Source: Streptomyces sp. CG4 (GTDB lineage Bacteria; Actinomycetota; Actinomycetes; Streptomycetales; Streptomycetaceae). Taken from it: a DNA stretch of 64,000 nt. Made by a program: the position numbers and the translations under genes. Numbering within the stretch: the first letter of the stretch is position 1; every line of letters starts with the position of its first letter. The notes beneath the pieces were generated by a model that did no database searches, was not told the DNA's origin, and saw nothing but the letters and a program-made list of their open reading frames with translations. Of this stretch, positions 20,292-29,500 are shown one piece after another. The stretch lies in the NCBI RefSeq assembly GCF_041080655.1, contig NZ_CP163525.1:2914001-2978000 (forward strand), given 5' to 3'.

Positions 20292-20379
20292 GCGGGTACG
20301 GTACGCGGCGCGCCCCGCGCACGTCCCCCGGATTTCGGCGGCTTCGGGCCGCGAGCCGCTTGCCCGCTTGCCCGCGGCC

Positions 20380-20964
20380 TCAGGCCGCGAGCCGCCCGCG
20401 CGTGAACACCCGTGCCGTCTCCGTCACGCGGCGGCCCAGGTGTTCGGCCGTGGCGATGTCGGACTTGTGGACGCCCTCGGGACCCTGGTCGTTGTTGCTC
20501 TGGGCGGCGGCGCCGGAGAAGAAGCCGAGGCGGTTGAGGTCGTTCTCGGAGCTGGTGCTGGCGTTCCAGCCGGGGAGCAGGCCGAGGTTGACCCAGGTCA
20601 TGCCGTGCTGGGCGGCGAACGTCTGGAAGAACTGCAGGGTGTGCAGCTTGTCGCCGCTCTTGGAGGCCGAGTTGGTGAAGCCGGCGGCCAGCTTGTCCTG
20701 CCAGGCGCGGGTGTACCAGCGGTTGGAGGTGCCCTCGGCGAAGACGTGGAAGGCACCGGAGGCGGTGCCCATGTAGGTGGGCGAGCCGAAGACGATCGCG
20801 TCGGAGCGGTCCAGTATCTCCCACTGCTCGTCGGTGATCTCGTCGACCTTGATCAGGTGCACCTCGGCACCCGCGCCGACGGCACCGGCGCGGACGGCCT
20901 CGGCGAGGACGGCGGTGTGGCCGAAGCCGGAGTGGTAGGCAAGGGAAACGACAGGGGTGGTCAC
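20380..20964 (-). CDS. Flavodoxin-fold NAD(P)H-dependent oxidoreductase (WrbA-like)
   Basis: 194 residues with a flavodoxin/NADPH-dependent FMN reductase fold. The FMN phosphate-binding loop is YHSGFGHTAVLAEAV near the N-terminus, and IVFGSPTYMGTASGAF is the second flavin-contact motif. It probably reduces quinones or similar electrophiles. It is divergent from an HxlR-family regulator with a shared palindromic operator region, the standard arrangement for HxlR-controlled detoxification genes. The stop codon falls inside a short GC hairpin (20374-20388). Confidence 0.9.
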   Translation of the reverse strand: MTTPVVSLAYHSGFGHTAVLAEAVRAGAVGAGAEVHLIKVDEITDEQWEILDRSDAIVFGSPTYMGTASGAFHVFAEGTSNRWYTRAWQDKLAAGFTNSASKSGDKLHTLQFFQTFAAQHGMTWVNLGLLPGWNASTSSENDLNRLGFFSGAAAQSNNDQGPEGVHKSDIATAEHLGRRVTETARVFTRGRLAA

Positions 20965-21009
20965 GAAGACTCCTCGAATGGGCAGCTCGGAAGCAGTGAC
21001 CTCAGGAAA

Positions 21010-21030
21010 GCACTAACTTCTGGATAGTGC
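21010..21030. promoter_or_regulatory. Palindromic operator in the flavodoxin/HxlR promoter
   Basis: gcacta and tagtgc arms are separated by nine bases (21010-21030). A second overlapping repeat, ctaac ... gttag (21013-21017 and about 21039-21043), follows. It sits in the 106-base divergent promoter, so control of both genes by the HxlR protein is likely. Confidence 0.6.
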
Positions 21031-21070
21031 AACCTAGTGGTTAGCGCTGCACACGGGTATCCTTGGTGTC

Positions 21071-21466
21071 ATGACCGCCACCACTCAGGAGCACGACGAC
21101 CTCGCCTTCGACGTCTTCGCCAAGGCCTGCCCGTCCCGCGGCACGCTGGAGCACGTCACGGGCCGCTGGGGCGGACTGACGCTCGGCGCGTTGTACGAGG
21201 GCTCGCTGCGCTTCAACGAGCTGCGCCGCCGGGTCGACGGGGTGAGCGAGAAGATGCTGTCCCAGACGCTGCACGCGCTGGAGCGGGACGGCCTGGTGCA
21301 CCGCGAGGCACAGCCGACCAACCCGCCGCGCGTGGACTACGAACTGACCCCTCTGGGCCGCCGGGTCGCCGAGCGGCTGCTCGCCCTCATCCACTGCGTG
21401 GAGGGCTCGATGGACGACGTGCTGGCCGCCCGCGCGCGTTACGACGAGACGCGCGACACCCTCTGA
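21071..21466 (+). CDS. HxlR-family transcriptional regulator
   Basis: 131-residue winged-helix regulator. A conserved N-terminal Cys ([19 protein letters not shown]) is the typical redox- or electrophile-sensing position of HxlR/YodB proteins. [20 protein letters not shown] is the DNA-recognition region, and [11 protein letters not shown] forms the wing. It likely represses the divergent flavodoxin-like gene and itself. Its last 28 bases overlap the 3' end of mutM on the opposite strand. Confidence 0.92.
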   Translation: MTATTQEHDDLAFDVFAKACPSRGTLEHVTGRWGGLTLGALYEGSLRFNELRRRVDGVSEKMLSQTLHALERDGLVHREAQPTNPPRVDYELTPLGRRVAERLLALIHCVEGSMDDVLAARARYDETRDTL

Positions 21467-22299
21467 CACTGCGGGCAGAAGTAGCTGGAGCGGTTCATCC
21501 AGGGGCGCCGGCGGATCGGCGTGCCGCACCGCGAGCAGGGCTCGCCCTCGCGGCCGTACGCGTCCAGGGACCGGTCGAAGTAGCCCGACTCGCCGTTCAC
21601 GTTGACGTACAGGCTGTCGAAGCTGGTGCCGCCGACGGCGAGGGCCGCGTTCATCACGTCCCGGACGTGGCCGAGGAGTCCGGTCGTGACCGGGCGGGTG
21701 AAGTTCGCCGTCGGGCGCTCGTAGTGGATGCGGGCGCGCCACAACGCCTCGTCCGCGTAGATGTTGCCGACGCCGCTGATCAGCGACTGGTCCAGCAGGG
21801 CCCGCTTGATCGTGGTCCGCTTGCGGCGCAGCGCCTGGTGGAAGGCCTCGTCGTCGAACAGCGGATCGAGGGGGTCGCGGGCGATGTGCGCGATGACGTC
21901 GGGCAGGCCGTCGGGGGTGTTGTCGTGCAACGACAGCCCGCCGAAGGTGCGTTGGTCGACGAAGCGGAGTTCCGTGCCGAGGGAGTCGGCGAACCGGACC
22001 CGGATGCGCAGGTGCTTCTCGTCCGGCGTCTCGTACGGCTGCACCAGCAACTGGCCGCTCATGCCGAGGTGGGCGAGGACGGACTGGTTCGTCTCCTCCA
22101 GCGGCAGCCACAGGTACTTGCCGCGCCGACTGGGGGTGCCGATGTGGTGGCCCTTGAGCCGGTGCGCGAAGTCGTCGGCGCCCGCGATGTGCCGGCGTAC
22201 GGCGCGCGGGTGCAGCACCTCGACCTCGGCGACCGTGCGGTGAGCGACCCAGCGCGAAAGGCCGCGCCGGACGACCTCGACCTCGGGCAACTCGGGCAT
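21439..22299 (-). CDS. mutM: Formamidopyrimidine-DNA glycosylase (Fpg)
   Basis: 286-residue bifunctional glycosylase/AP lyase removing 8-oxoguanine and FaPy lesions. The N-terminus [14 protein letters not shown] carries catalytic Pro2 and Glu3; RRGKYLWL holds the conserved Lys, and [19 protein letters not shown] is the helix-2-turn-helix. The C-terminal zinc finger is CSRCGTPI with FCPQC. Full length. The 3' end overlaps hxlR on the other strand by 28 bases, an uncommon tail-to-tail overlap of two conserved genes. Confidence 0.97.
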   Translation of the reverse strand: MPELPEVEVVRRGLSRWVAHRTVAEVEVLHPRAVRRHIAGADDFAHRLKGHHIGTPSRRGKYLWLPLEETNQSVLAHLGMSGQLLVQPYETPDEKHLRIRVRFADSLGTELRFVDQRTFGGLSLHDNTPDGLPDVIAHIARDPLDPLFDDEAFHQALRRKRTTIKRALLDQSLISGVGNIYADEALWRARIHYERPTANFTRPVTTGLLGHVRDVMNAALAVGGTSFDSLYVNVNGESGYFDRSLDAYGREGEPCSRCGTPIRRRPWMNRSSYFCPQCQRVSRVSS

Positions 22300-22328
22300 C
22301 GGGACCCCCGTACAGAGCGGTGGATGAG

Positions 22329-22368
22329 CGAGCGCCCACCCCGTCGGAAACGGCGGGGCGGGCGCTCG
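22329..22368 (-). terminator. Hairpin between rnc and mutM
   Basis: Two 15-base arms (22329-22343 and 22354-22368) pair with one A-C mismatch. It lies between the rnc stop and the mutM start, so it could terminate or attenuate transcription into mutM. Confidence 0.65.
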
Positions 22369-22390
22369 GTACTGCTGGTACTGCTGTGGA

Positions 22391-23224
22391 TCAGGCAGGA
22401 GCGGACGACGGGTTGCCGTCCTTGGCGGAGGCCGCGCCGGCCTCCGGAGCCGGAGCCGCCGCGGCGGCCTCGGCGGCCGTCGACCTGGCCGCCTTGGCGC
22501 GCTCGTCCGCGGCGGCCTTGATGGCCCGCCAGGCGGACTCGGCGGCCTGCTGCTCCGCCTCCTTCTTGCTGCGGCCGGTGCCGGTGCCGTACGAGACGCC
22601 TCCGACGCGGGCGGCAGCAGTGAAGGTCTTCTCGTGGTCGGGGCCGGTCTCCGTGACCAGGTACTCGGGCACGCCGAGCCCCTCGATCGCGGTCAGCTCC
22701 TGCAGGGACGTCTTCCAGTCCAGGCCTGCGCCGAGGTTGGAGGACTTCTCGATCAGCGGGTCGAAGAGCCGGTGCACCAGCTCGGACGCCGAGTCGAGGC
22801 CCTGGTCGAGATAGACCGCGCCGATCACCGCTTCCAGGGTGTCGGCGAGGATGGACGCCTTGTCCCGGCCGCCCGTGCCCTCTTCACCGCGGCCGAGCCG
22901 GATGAAGGAGCCCAGGTCGAGCCCACGGCCGACCTCCGCCAGCGCACGCGAGTTGACCACCGCGGCCCGCAGCTTGGCCAGCTGGCCTTCGGGCAGGTCG
23001 GGGTGGGTGCGGTACAGCGTGTCCGTGACGACGAGGCCGAGCACGGAGTCCCCGAGGAACTCCAGCCGCTCGTTCGTCGGCAGACCGCCGTTCTCGTATG
23101 CGTAGGAACGGTGGGTCAGCGCGCGCACCAGAAGGGCGGACTCGACCTGATAGCCGAGCCGCCCTTCCAGAAGCGTGTGGGACGAGGCCGTGTGGTCCGT
23201 TGCGTTCTTCTTTGGCGTGGACAC
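22391..23224 (-). CDS. rnc: Ribonuclease III (AbsB)
   Basis: 277-residue double-strand-specific endoribonuclease, known in S. coelicolor as AbsB, a global regulator of antibiotic production. The signature [16 protein letters not shown] is at residues 51-66 and the second acidic cluster is in [16 protein letters not shown] dsRNA-binding domain spans about 170-245 ([30 protein letters not shown]), followed by an Ala/Pro-rich tail. GTG 23224 has a GAGAGG site 7 bases upstream. It lies 19 bases after rpmF in the cluster DUF177-rpmF-rnc. Confidence 0.96.
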   Translation of the reverse strand: MSTPKKNATDHTASSHTLLEGRLGYQVESALLVRALTHRSYAYENGGLPTNERLEFLGDSVLGLVVTDTLYRTHPDLPEGQLAKLRAAVVNSRALAEVGRGLDLGSFIRLGRGEEGTGGRDKASILADTLEAVIGAVYLDQGLDSASELVHRLFDPLIEKSSNLGAGLDWKTSLQELTAIEGLGVPEYLVTETGPDHEKTFTAAARVGGVSYGTGTGRSKKEAEQQAAESAWRAIKAAADERAKAARSTAAEAAAAAPAPEAGAASAKDGNPSSAPA

Positions 23225-23243
23225 GGTGCCTCTCACCAGCCCC

Positions 23244-23417
23244 TCAGACTTCGAGGACCTGGCGCTTGTTGTAGGTGCCGCAAGACGGGCACGCAATGTG
23301 CTGCTGCTTGGGCTCGTGGCAGCGCTCGCACGCAACCAGGGTGGGGACCGCAGCCTTCCACTGCGACCGGCGGTGGCGCGTGTTGCTGCGCGACATCTTC
23401 CGCTTCGGAACAGCCAC
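23244..23417 (-). CDS. rpmF: 50S ribosomal protein L32 (zinc-ribbon form)
   Basis: 57 residues starting at GTG 23417 with AGGAG 9 bases upstream: the conserved [20 protein letters not shown] start, then CERC and CPSC forming a zinc ribbon (the C+ form). It follows the DUF177 gene by two bases, as in most bacteria. Confidence 0.97.
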   Translation of the reverse strand: MAVPKRKMSRSNTRHRRSQWKAAVPTLVACERCHEPKQQHIACPSCGTYNKRQVLEV

Positions 23418-23419
23418 GG

Positions 23420-24070
23420 CTACTTCTCCTGCTTCTCGTCGACGCCCGCTTCCGCTTCGGCGCCGCTCATCTCGTCCTTCTCGCCGTCCTTCATGGAACC
23501 GGCGAGTCCCTGCAAAGCCGCCCAACGGATGTCGACGGCGTCGTGATGGTGATCCGGGTCGTCCGCGAGCCGCGCCCCGCACTCGGAGCACAGGCCCGGG
23601 CAGTCTTCCTGGCACACCGGCTGCATCGGCAGTGCGAGCACCACCGCATCGCGCAGCAGAGGTTCGAGGTCGAACAGTCCGTCCTCGAGGAAGAACCGGT
23701 CCTCGTCGTCCTCGGCGTCGTCGCCCGGTTCCGCGATCACGCGGCCCCGGTCGTCGGCGTCAGGGTACGAGAACAGTTCCTGGAAGTCCGCTTCGAGCTC
23801 CAGCCCGACCGGCTCCAGACACCTTACGCACTCCCCCTCGGCCTGTGCACGGGCGGTGCCTGTGACGAGCACCCCTTCCATGACCGACTCGAGCCGGAGT
23901 TCGAGCTCCACCGGGGCGCCTTCCGGCACTCCGATGACTCCCTGGATGCCGAGATCCGCGGGAGCGTCGATCGTGCGGGTCAGGCGCTGCAGCGCGCCAG
24001 GACGCCGACCCAGCTCGTGCGTATCGAACACGAGAGGGTTGCGGTGGTCGAGGCGGGCGTTGGGAGCCAT
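23420..24070 (-). CDS. YceD/DUF177 protein
   Basis: 216 residues of the YceD family, which is coupled to rpmF in most bacteria and is implicated in 23S rRNA/large-subunit maturation. Typical Cys pairs are visible: ECVRCLEP near residue 80 and [13 protein letters not shown] near residue 152. The family core ends with DPRWAAL-type residues ([10 protein letters not shown]). The tail is acidic/Lys-rich and low in complexity. The start ATG 24070 has no strong alternative. Confidence 0.9.
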   Translation of the reverse strand: MAPNARLDHRNPLVFDTHELGRRPGALQRLTRTIDAPADLGIQGVIGVPEGAPVELELRLESVMEGVLVTGTARAQAEGECVRCLEPVGLELEADFQELFSYPDADDRGRVIAEPGDDAEDDEDRFFLEDGLFDLEPLLRDAVVLALPMQPVCQEDCPGLCSECGARLADDPDHHHDAVDIRWAALQGLAGSMKDGEKDEMSGAEAEAGVDEKQEK

Positions 24071-24227
24071 TCCTGCTTTCGATCTTCGAACTCGGAGGGA
24101 CGCCGCCCGTCGGTGTTCCGGGCAGCGTTGATCGCGGACGTACGCGCGACCGAAGAGCCAGGATACTGGACCTTTCGCTCACGGCCCAATCCGGTGGTCG
24201 GCACGCGCTCCCCCGGGCTCGCTGGAG

Positions 24228-25307
24228 CTACAGTCCCCGGCCCTGTTCGTACGCCCTGAGCTGCTCCGCGCTGATCATGCCGGTGTCGAAGAGGCTGGTC
24301 TCGTCGAGAGCGTAGCCCTGCTGCGGCTGGTGCTGGTGGGGCTGCTGCTGGACCTGCTGCGGGTCGTACGCGGCCTGCTGGGGGTCGTAGGCGCCCTGGT
24401 AGGCGGCGTAGGGGTCCGCCTGCTGGTAGCCGTAGGGGTCCTGCTGGGCGTAGGCGGCGGGCTGCTGCGGGAAGCCGCCGTAGGGGTCCGGCTGCTGCTG
24501 GTCGTACGCGTAGACGGGCTGCGGCTCGTATGACGGCTGCTGCTGCTGTTGCGGCTGCTGGGCCGGGCGCTCGGCCGGGGTGTCCTGTTCCGCGAGGGCG
24601 GCCAGGTCGGCGAGGTAGTCGGCGTCGCTGGAGTGCTGGAAGGTCGTGGTGTCGTCGGCGAGGGCGCCGAGGTCGTCCGTGGCGATCCGGCCGTGCAGCT
24701 TCTGCCGGCCGCGCCCGACGGCCTCCAGGGTCTTGGCCAGGACCGCCTCGAAGGCGCCCAGCTTGGCGTCGACGTACTGGTCGGCGGTGTGGCGCAGGGT
24801 CTCCGGGTCGTGGCTGCGCTCGGGGGCGTCCTCGTCCTCGTAGCCGTTCTCGTCCAGGCCGGGGCCGGTGCCGAGCAGCTTCTCGCGGCCGCGGCCGACC
24901 GAGCCGAGGGTCTTGGTGAGGACGACCTCGAAGTTGGCGAGCTTGGAGTCGACGTAGTCGTCGGCCTCGGCGCGGATCTCCTCGGCCTCCTGGCGGGCCT
25001 CGGTGAGGATCCGGTCGGCCTCGCCCTGGGAGCGGCGGGCGATCTCGGTGTCGGAGATCAGGGAGCCGCGCTCGGCGTGCGCGTTCTCGATGATCCGCTC
25101 GGCCTCCTGCCGGGCCTGCTCGACCATCTGCTCCCGGCCGCCGATGAGCTCCTGCGCCTGCGCGAGGGAGCCGGGCAGGGCCTGGCGCACCTCTTCCAGC
25201 AGTGCGAGCAGCTCGGCGCGGTTGATCACGCAGGACGCCGACATGGGCATGGCCCGGGCGCCGGCGACCGCGGAGACGATCTCGTCGAGCTTCTTCTGCA
25301 CGTCCAC
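24228..25307 (-). CDS. DivIVA-like coiled-coil protein with internal duplication and Q/P/Y-rich tail
   Basis: 359 residues from GTG 25307. The N-terminal part is helical; the central part (residues 55-115) is a long coiled coil like those of DivIVA or ATP-synthase b-like proteins (QARQEAERIIENAHAERGSL, ILTEARQEAEEIRAEADDYV). A 30-residue module (YVDSKLANFEVVLTKTLGSV and following, residues 117-146) is repeated at 177-206, exactly 60 residues later. Residues 250-335 are Gln/Pro/Tyr-rich repeats such as DPYGGFPQQP. Cytoplasmic by sequence. Its place between rpmF and coaD is conserved in Streptomyces; a cell-division or polar-growth role is only inferred from the fold. Confidence 0.85.
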   Translation of the reverse strand: MDVQKKLDEIVSAVAGARAMPMSASCVINRAELLALLEEVRQALPGSLAQAQELIGGREQMVEQARQEAERIIENAHAERGSLISDTEIARRSQGEADRILTEARQEAEEIRAEADDYVDSKLANFEVVLTKTLGSVGRGREKLLGTGPGLDENGYEDEDAPERSHDPETLRHTADQYVDAKLGAFEAVLAKTLEAVGRGRQKLHGRIATDDLGALADDTTTFQHSSDADYLADLAALAEQDTPAERPAQQPQQQQQPSYEPQPVYAYDQQQPDPYGGFPQQPAAYAQQDPYGYQQADPYAAYQGAYDPQQAAYDPQQVQQQPHQHQPQQGYALDETSLFDTGMISAEQLRAYEQGRGL

Positions 25308-25364
25308 CTGTGCTCGCCACTCTCTACAGCCGGGTTGGAGACGGACGGGACGACTGTAGTCCCA

Positions 25365-25844
25365 TCAGTCCTTGCGCAGGCGCTTGTTCAGGGCCTCCAG
25401 CACCGGGGCGGGCACCAGGTGGGAGACGTCGCCGCCCCAGGCCGCGACTTCCTTGACCAGGGAGGAGGAGAGGAAGCTGTAGGTGGGGTTGGTGGGCACG
25501 AACAGCGTTTCGACGCCGGTGAGGCCGTTGTTCATCTGCGCCATCTGCAGTTCGTAGTCGAAGTCGCTGACGGCGCGCAGGCCCTTGACGATGGCCGGGA
25601 TGTCGCGCTGCTTGCAGAAGTCGACGAGGAGGCCGTGGAAGGCCTCGACCCGGACGTTGCCGTAGTCGGCGGTGACCTCGCGGATCAGTTCGATCCGCTC
25701 CTCGATCTCGAACAGGCCCTTCTTGGACTTGTTGATCATCACGGCGACGTAGACCTCGTCGTACAGACGGGAGGCGCGGCCAATGATGTCGAGATGTCCG
25801 TTGGTGATCGGGTCGAACGACCCGGGACAGACGGCGCGGCGCAC
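25365..25844 (-). CDS. coaD: Phosphopantetheine adenylyltransferase
   Basis: 159-residue enzyme of coenzyme A biosynthesis that joins 4'-phosphopantetheine and ATP to dephospho-CoA. The nucleotidyl-transfer motif [13 protein letters not shown] is at about residues 7-19, with His in [19 protein letters not shown] near the C-terminus is diagnostic. I chose GTG 25844, which has a GAGGG site 7 bases upstream and gives the family length; an upstream ATG at 25874 in an ATGA overlap with rsmD would add 10 residues ([10 protein letters not shown]). Confidence 0.94.
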   Translation of the reverse strand: MRRAVCPGSFDPITNGHLDIIGRASRLYDEVYVAVMINKSKKGLFEIEERIELIREVTADYGNVRVEAFHGLLVDFCKQRDIPAIVKGLRAVSDFDYELQMAQMNNGLTGVETLFVPTNPTYSFLSSSLVKEVAAWGGDVSHLVPAPVLEALNKRLRKD

Positions 25845-25870
25845 TTGTGATCCCTCGCTCTCCGGTCCTG

Positions 25871-26458
25871 TCATCGTGCGTCTTCGCACGTAGCGGCGGC
25901 GCGACCGTACCAAAACGTTCCCTCACCGTAGCGACGGGACCGCAGGGCCTCGAAGCCGTCCGGCCAGTGGAATGGGCCGCCTCTCGTGCTGCGCTCCACG
26001 GTGACGAGGGCTTCTTCGGCGAGCCAGCCTTCCGAGAGGAGTGTGAGCAGAATCTCGCGAAGATCGTCGTCCGTGACGGCGTACGGGGGGTCGAGGAAGA
26101 CGAGGTCGTACGGCTCGGCGGGGGGTGCGGTTCTGATGACTTGTTCCGCTTTGCCCGCTCTCACCTCGGCGCCGGGGAGGGCGAGGTTCTTCGCGTTCTC
26201 GCGGACGACCTTCGCGGCGCGGGCGTCGGCCTCGACGAGAAGGGTGTGGCTCGCGCCTCGGGACAGCGCCTCCAGGCCTACGGCTCCCGAGCCGGCGTAG
26301 AGGTCGAGGACCCGTTCGCCGTCCAGGGGGCCGCCGAGGAGCGACTGCCAGGTGGAGAAGAGGCCTTCGCGTGCTCGGTCTGATGTCGGCCGGGTTCCAG
26401 TGCCGGGCGGTACTGACAGGCGCCGTCCGCCTGCCCGACCGGCGATCACGCGGGTCAT
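25871..26458 (-). CDS. rsmD: 16S rRNA (guanine-N2)-methyltransferase RsmD
   Basis: 195-residue SAM-dependent methyltransferase for G966 of 16S rRNA. N-terminal [14 protein letters not shown] and [14 protein letters not shown] match the family; the SAM motif is [20 protein letters not shown] and the catalytic motif is FLDPPY. ATG 26458 follows AAGGA by 6 bases. It precedes coaD directly, the usual order. Confidence 0.95.
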   Translation of the reverse strand: MTRVIAGRAGGRRLSVPPGTGTRPTSDRAREGLFSTWQSLLGGPLDGERVLDLYAGSGAVGLEALSRGASHTLLVEADARAAKVVRENAKNLALPGAEVRAGKAEQVIRTAPPAEPYDLVFLDPPYAVTDDDLREILLTLLSEGWLAEEALVTVERSTRGGPFHWPDGFEALRSRRYGEGTFWYGRAAATCEDAR

Positions 26459-26589
26459 GGGGGGTCCTTCTCCGTGGGCGGCTTTACGGTTCATTGTGGC
26501 TGGTCGCGCCCGCGTGGCGGTAGCCGCACAGCCGATACGGCCCCGCGCCTGCGGGCGGGCACGCCTCATCCCTGTTCCGGGTACTGCTC

Positions 26590-29500
26590 TCATCCCTTTT
26601 CCAGGTACTGCTCTCTCTCCTCGTCCAAGAGGGCGTCCAGGGCCGTACGCAGACCCGGAAGGTGCCGCAGCTCCGGATCCGCCGTCACCACCGCCGTCGC
26701 CTCCTCCCTGGCCTCCGCGATGACCTCCTCGTCCTCGATGACCGCCAGGACTCGCAGGCTGGTGCGGGCGCCGGACTGGGCCTGGCCGAGGACGTCGCCC
26801 TCGCGGCGTTGTTCGAGGTCGATGCGAGAGAGCTCGAAGCCGTCGAGGGTGGAGGCGACGGCGTTCAGGCGCTGGCGGGCGGCGCTGGCCTCGGGCATCT
26901 CGGTGACCAGGAGACAGAGGCCGGGGGCCGAGCCACGGCCGACGCGGCCGCGGAGCTGGTGGAGCTGGGAGACGCCGAAGCGGTCGGCGTCCATGATCAC
27001 CATGGCGGTGGCGTTGGGGACGTTGACGCCGACCTCGATCACGGTCGTGGCGACCAGGACGTCCGTCTCGCCGGCCGCGAAGCGGCGCATGACCGCGTCC
27101 TTGTCGTCGGGGTGCATACGGCCGTGGAGGACCTCGACCCGCAGGCCCTGAAGGGGGCCCTTGGCCAACTGGTCCGCCACGTCGAGGACGGCGAGCGGCG
27201 GACGCTTCTCGGCCTCGTCCTCCGGGGACTTCTTCGCCTTCCTCGGGTCGGCGGCCTCATCGATGTCGTCGCCGATGCGGGGGCAGACGACGTACGCCTG
27301 GTGGCCGTTCGCCACCTCCTCGCGGACCCGCTCCCAGGCGCGGGCGAGGAAGTGGGGCTTGTCGGCGGCGGGGACCACATGACTGGCGATCGGGGAGCGG
27401 CCGGCCGGGAGCTGGTCGAGGACGGAGGTCTCCAGGTCGCCGAAGACCGTCATGGCGACCGTGCGCGGGATGGGGGTGGCCGTCATGACGAGGAGGTGGG
27501 GAGGCTGCTTTCCCTTGCCGCGCAGGGCGTCTCGCTGTTCCACGCCGAAGCGGTGCTGTTCGTCGACCACGACCAGGCCGAGATCGTGGAACTGAATCTT
27601 GTCCTCGATCAGGGCGTGGGTGCCGATGACGACGCCGGCCTCGCCGGTGACGAGGTCCAGCAGGGCCTGGCGGCGGGCGGCGGCGCCCATGGAGCCGGTG
27701 AGCAGCACGACCTTGGTGGCCTGCTCGGCGCCGCCCAGCATGCCTCCCTCGGCCAGCTCGCCCATCATCTCGGTGATCGAGCGGTGGTGCTGCTGGGCGA
27801 GGACCTCGGTGGGCGCGAGCATGGCCGCCTGACCGCCGGCGTCGACCACGGCGAGCATCGCGCGCAGGGCCACCATGGTGTTGTGGGTCACGGTGAAGTT
27901 GTCGGTGACGTAGGCACGGCTGGGGTGGGCGACGCTGATGCACTGGACCGGCTTGCGCCCCACATGTTCGACGGCACGGATCCCGCGGCGGAAGGTGTCG
28001 TATTCCGGCCGGGGCCGGACCCGGTCCGCCTTGCGGGACAGCCGAAACGGGGCGTACTCGCCCGGCAGCGCGACGGAGACCTCGAAGGCGCCTCGCTTCG
28101 GCAGGACCCGTGCTCTGCCTCCCAGCGAACGCACGAGCCAGGCGACATCGTCCGCGAGCCGGCGTGAGGCCGAGCAGAACGAGATGTCGGGGCCATTCGC
28201 CTGAACGGTGCCGTCCGTGTCCAGGAGCCCCTGCAGCAGCGCGAGACGGTTCTTGATCGAGGTGTTCTTGAACTCGGCGGGGATGAACGTGCCGTGCGAG
28301 GCCGTCCCCCACAATCCCAGATCACGGAGGGTCTGGATGACGGGGTTGCGCACTCCGCCCGTGCGACGGGCGAGTTCAAGCGTGTAGTCGCATCGAGAGC
28401 CCGTGACCGGAACAAGACGGCAGTCGGGAGCCACCGCCGACGCCACGGCGTCGCGGATCTCGGCGTCGGCGGTGGACAGCCTCACGGTGTGCCGGAACGA
28501 GCCGTCGCCCAGCAGCAGACCGAACAGGTAGGGGTCGAGCGGAAGCTGCGCATCGCCCCCCAGGTCGACCGGGGCCGCCACGGGGAGATACCACTTCGAA
28601 GATCCGTCGGCCTCGACCGTGTCGCAACGGATCTCCCGGGTCGTCATGACCCTGGGGGCCTGGCCACGGTGCCACCCACGGCGCGTGCCGACGATCCAGA
28701 GATGCTCGTCGTCGCACTCCACGGAACTTCCGTCAGAGAGGACCAGCCGCCAGACATCGCGCTCTCCCTGCGGGAAGACACCGTCGACCACCGCGATCTC
28801 CCCGTCCGGAACGACAACTTCGTCTCCGGCCGCCAGGTCCCCCATACGACGGAATCCGGATGGTGCGAGCACGAGCGAGTCGAGCGGCTGGGCCTTCCCC
28901 GAGCCGACCTCGCCCTGCAGCAGGCGGTGCATCGGGTGTTCCGTGGCGAGGTCGTCGAAGATCTCCTTGGAGACCTTCTGCTGACCCTCGGTGAGGGTGA
29001 AGGGCAGGCGGTCGTCGAAGGCCGCGAGGAGGCCGTCGGGCGTGGGACGGCGCGGCACGGCGGGGAGCTGGGCGTCCGCGTGGCGGCGGCGGGCCAGGGC
29101 GACCTGGAGGACGAAGGCCTCGTCCCACTTCAGGCGGGCACGGGCGCCCGCGATGTCGGCCTTGGTGTGCGGACGGTGGATCTTGAGGATGGCCTCGGGG
29201 AGAGGGAGGAGGGCGCGGCCCTCGCGGAGGGACGGCGGCAGCGGGTCGACGGCCTCCTGCGCGGTGGGCAGCACCGTCTGGACCGCCTTGCCGATCTTCC
29301 AGGACTCCAGTTTGGCCGTGGCCGGGTAGATGGGGATCAGGGCGCCGGCCCAGCTCTCCACCGTCTCGTCACTGTCGCCTCGCAGCAACTCGTAGGCCGG
29401 ATGGGCCAGTTGGAGGCGGCGGTTGAAGACGGAGACCTTGCCGGCGAACAACGCGCGCGTGCCCGGCAGCAGCTCCTTGTGCGGCTTGTGGACGCCGTTG

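Noticed and set aside
27880..28893. Reading the RecG insert as a class 1 intein or as a frameshift artefact
   Set aside because: Residue 1 is Ala, not Cys/Ser; the frame is open through precise intein boundaries with the Trp, Cys and Thr set of class 3, so neither a class 1 mechanism nor an assembly error fits.
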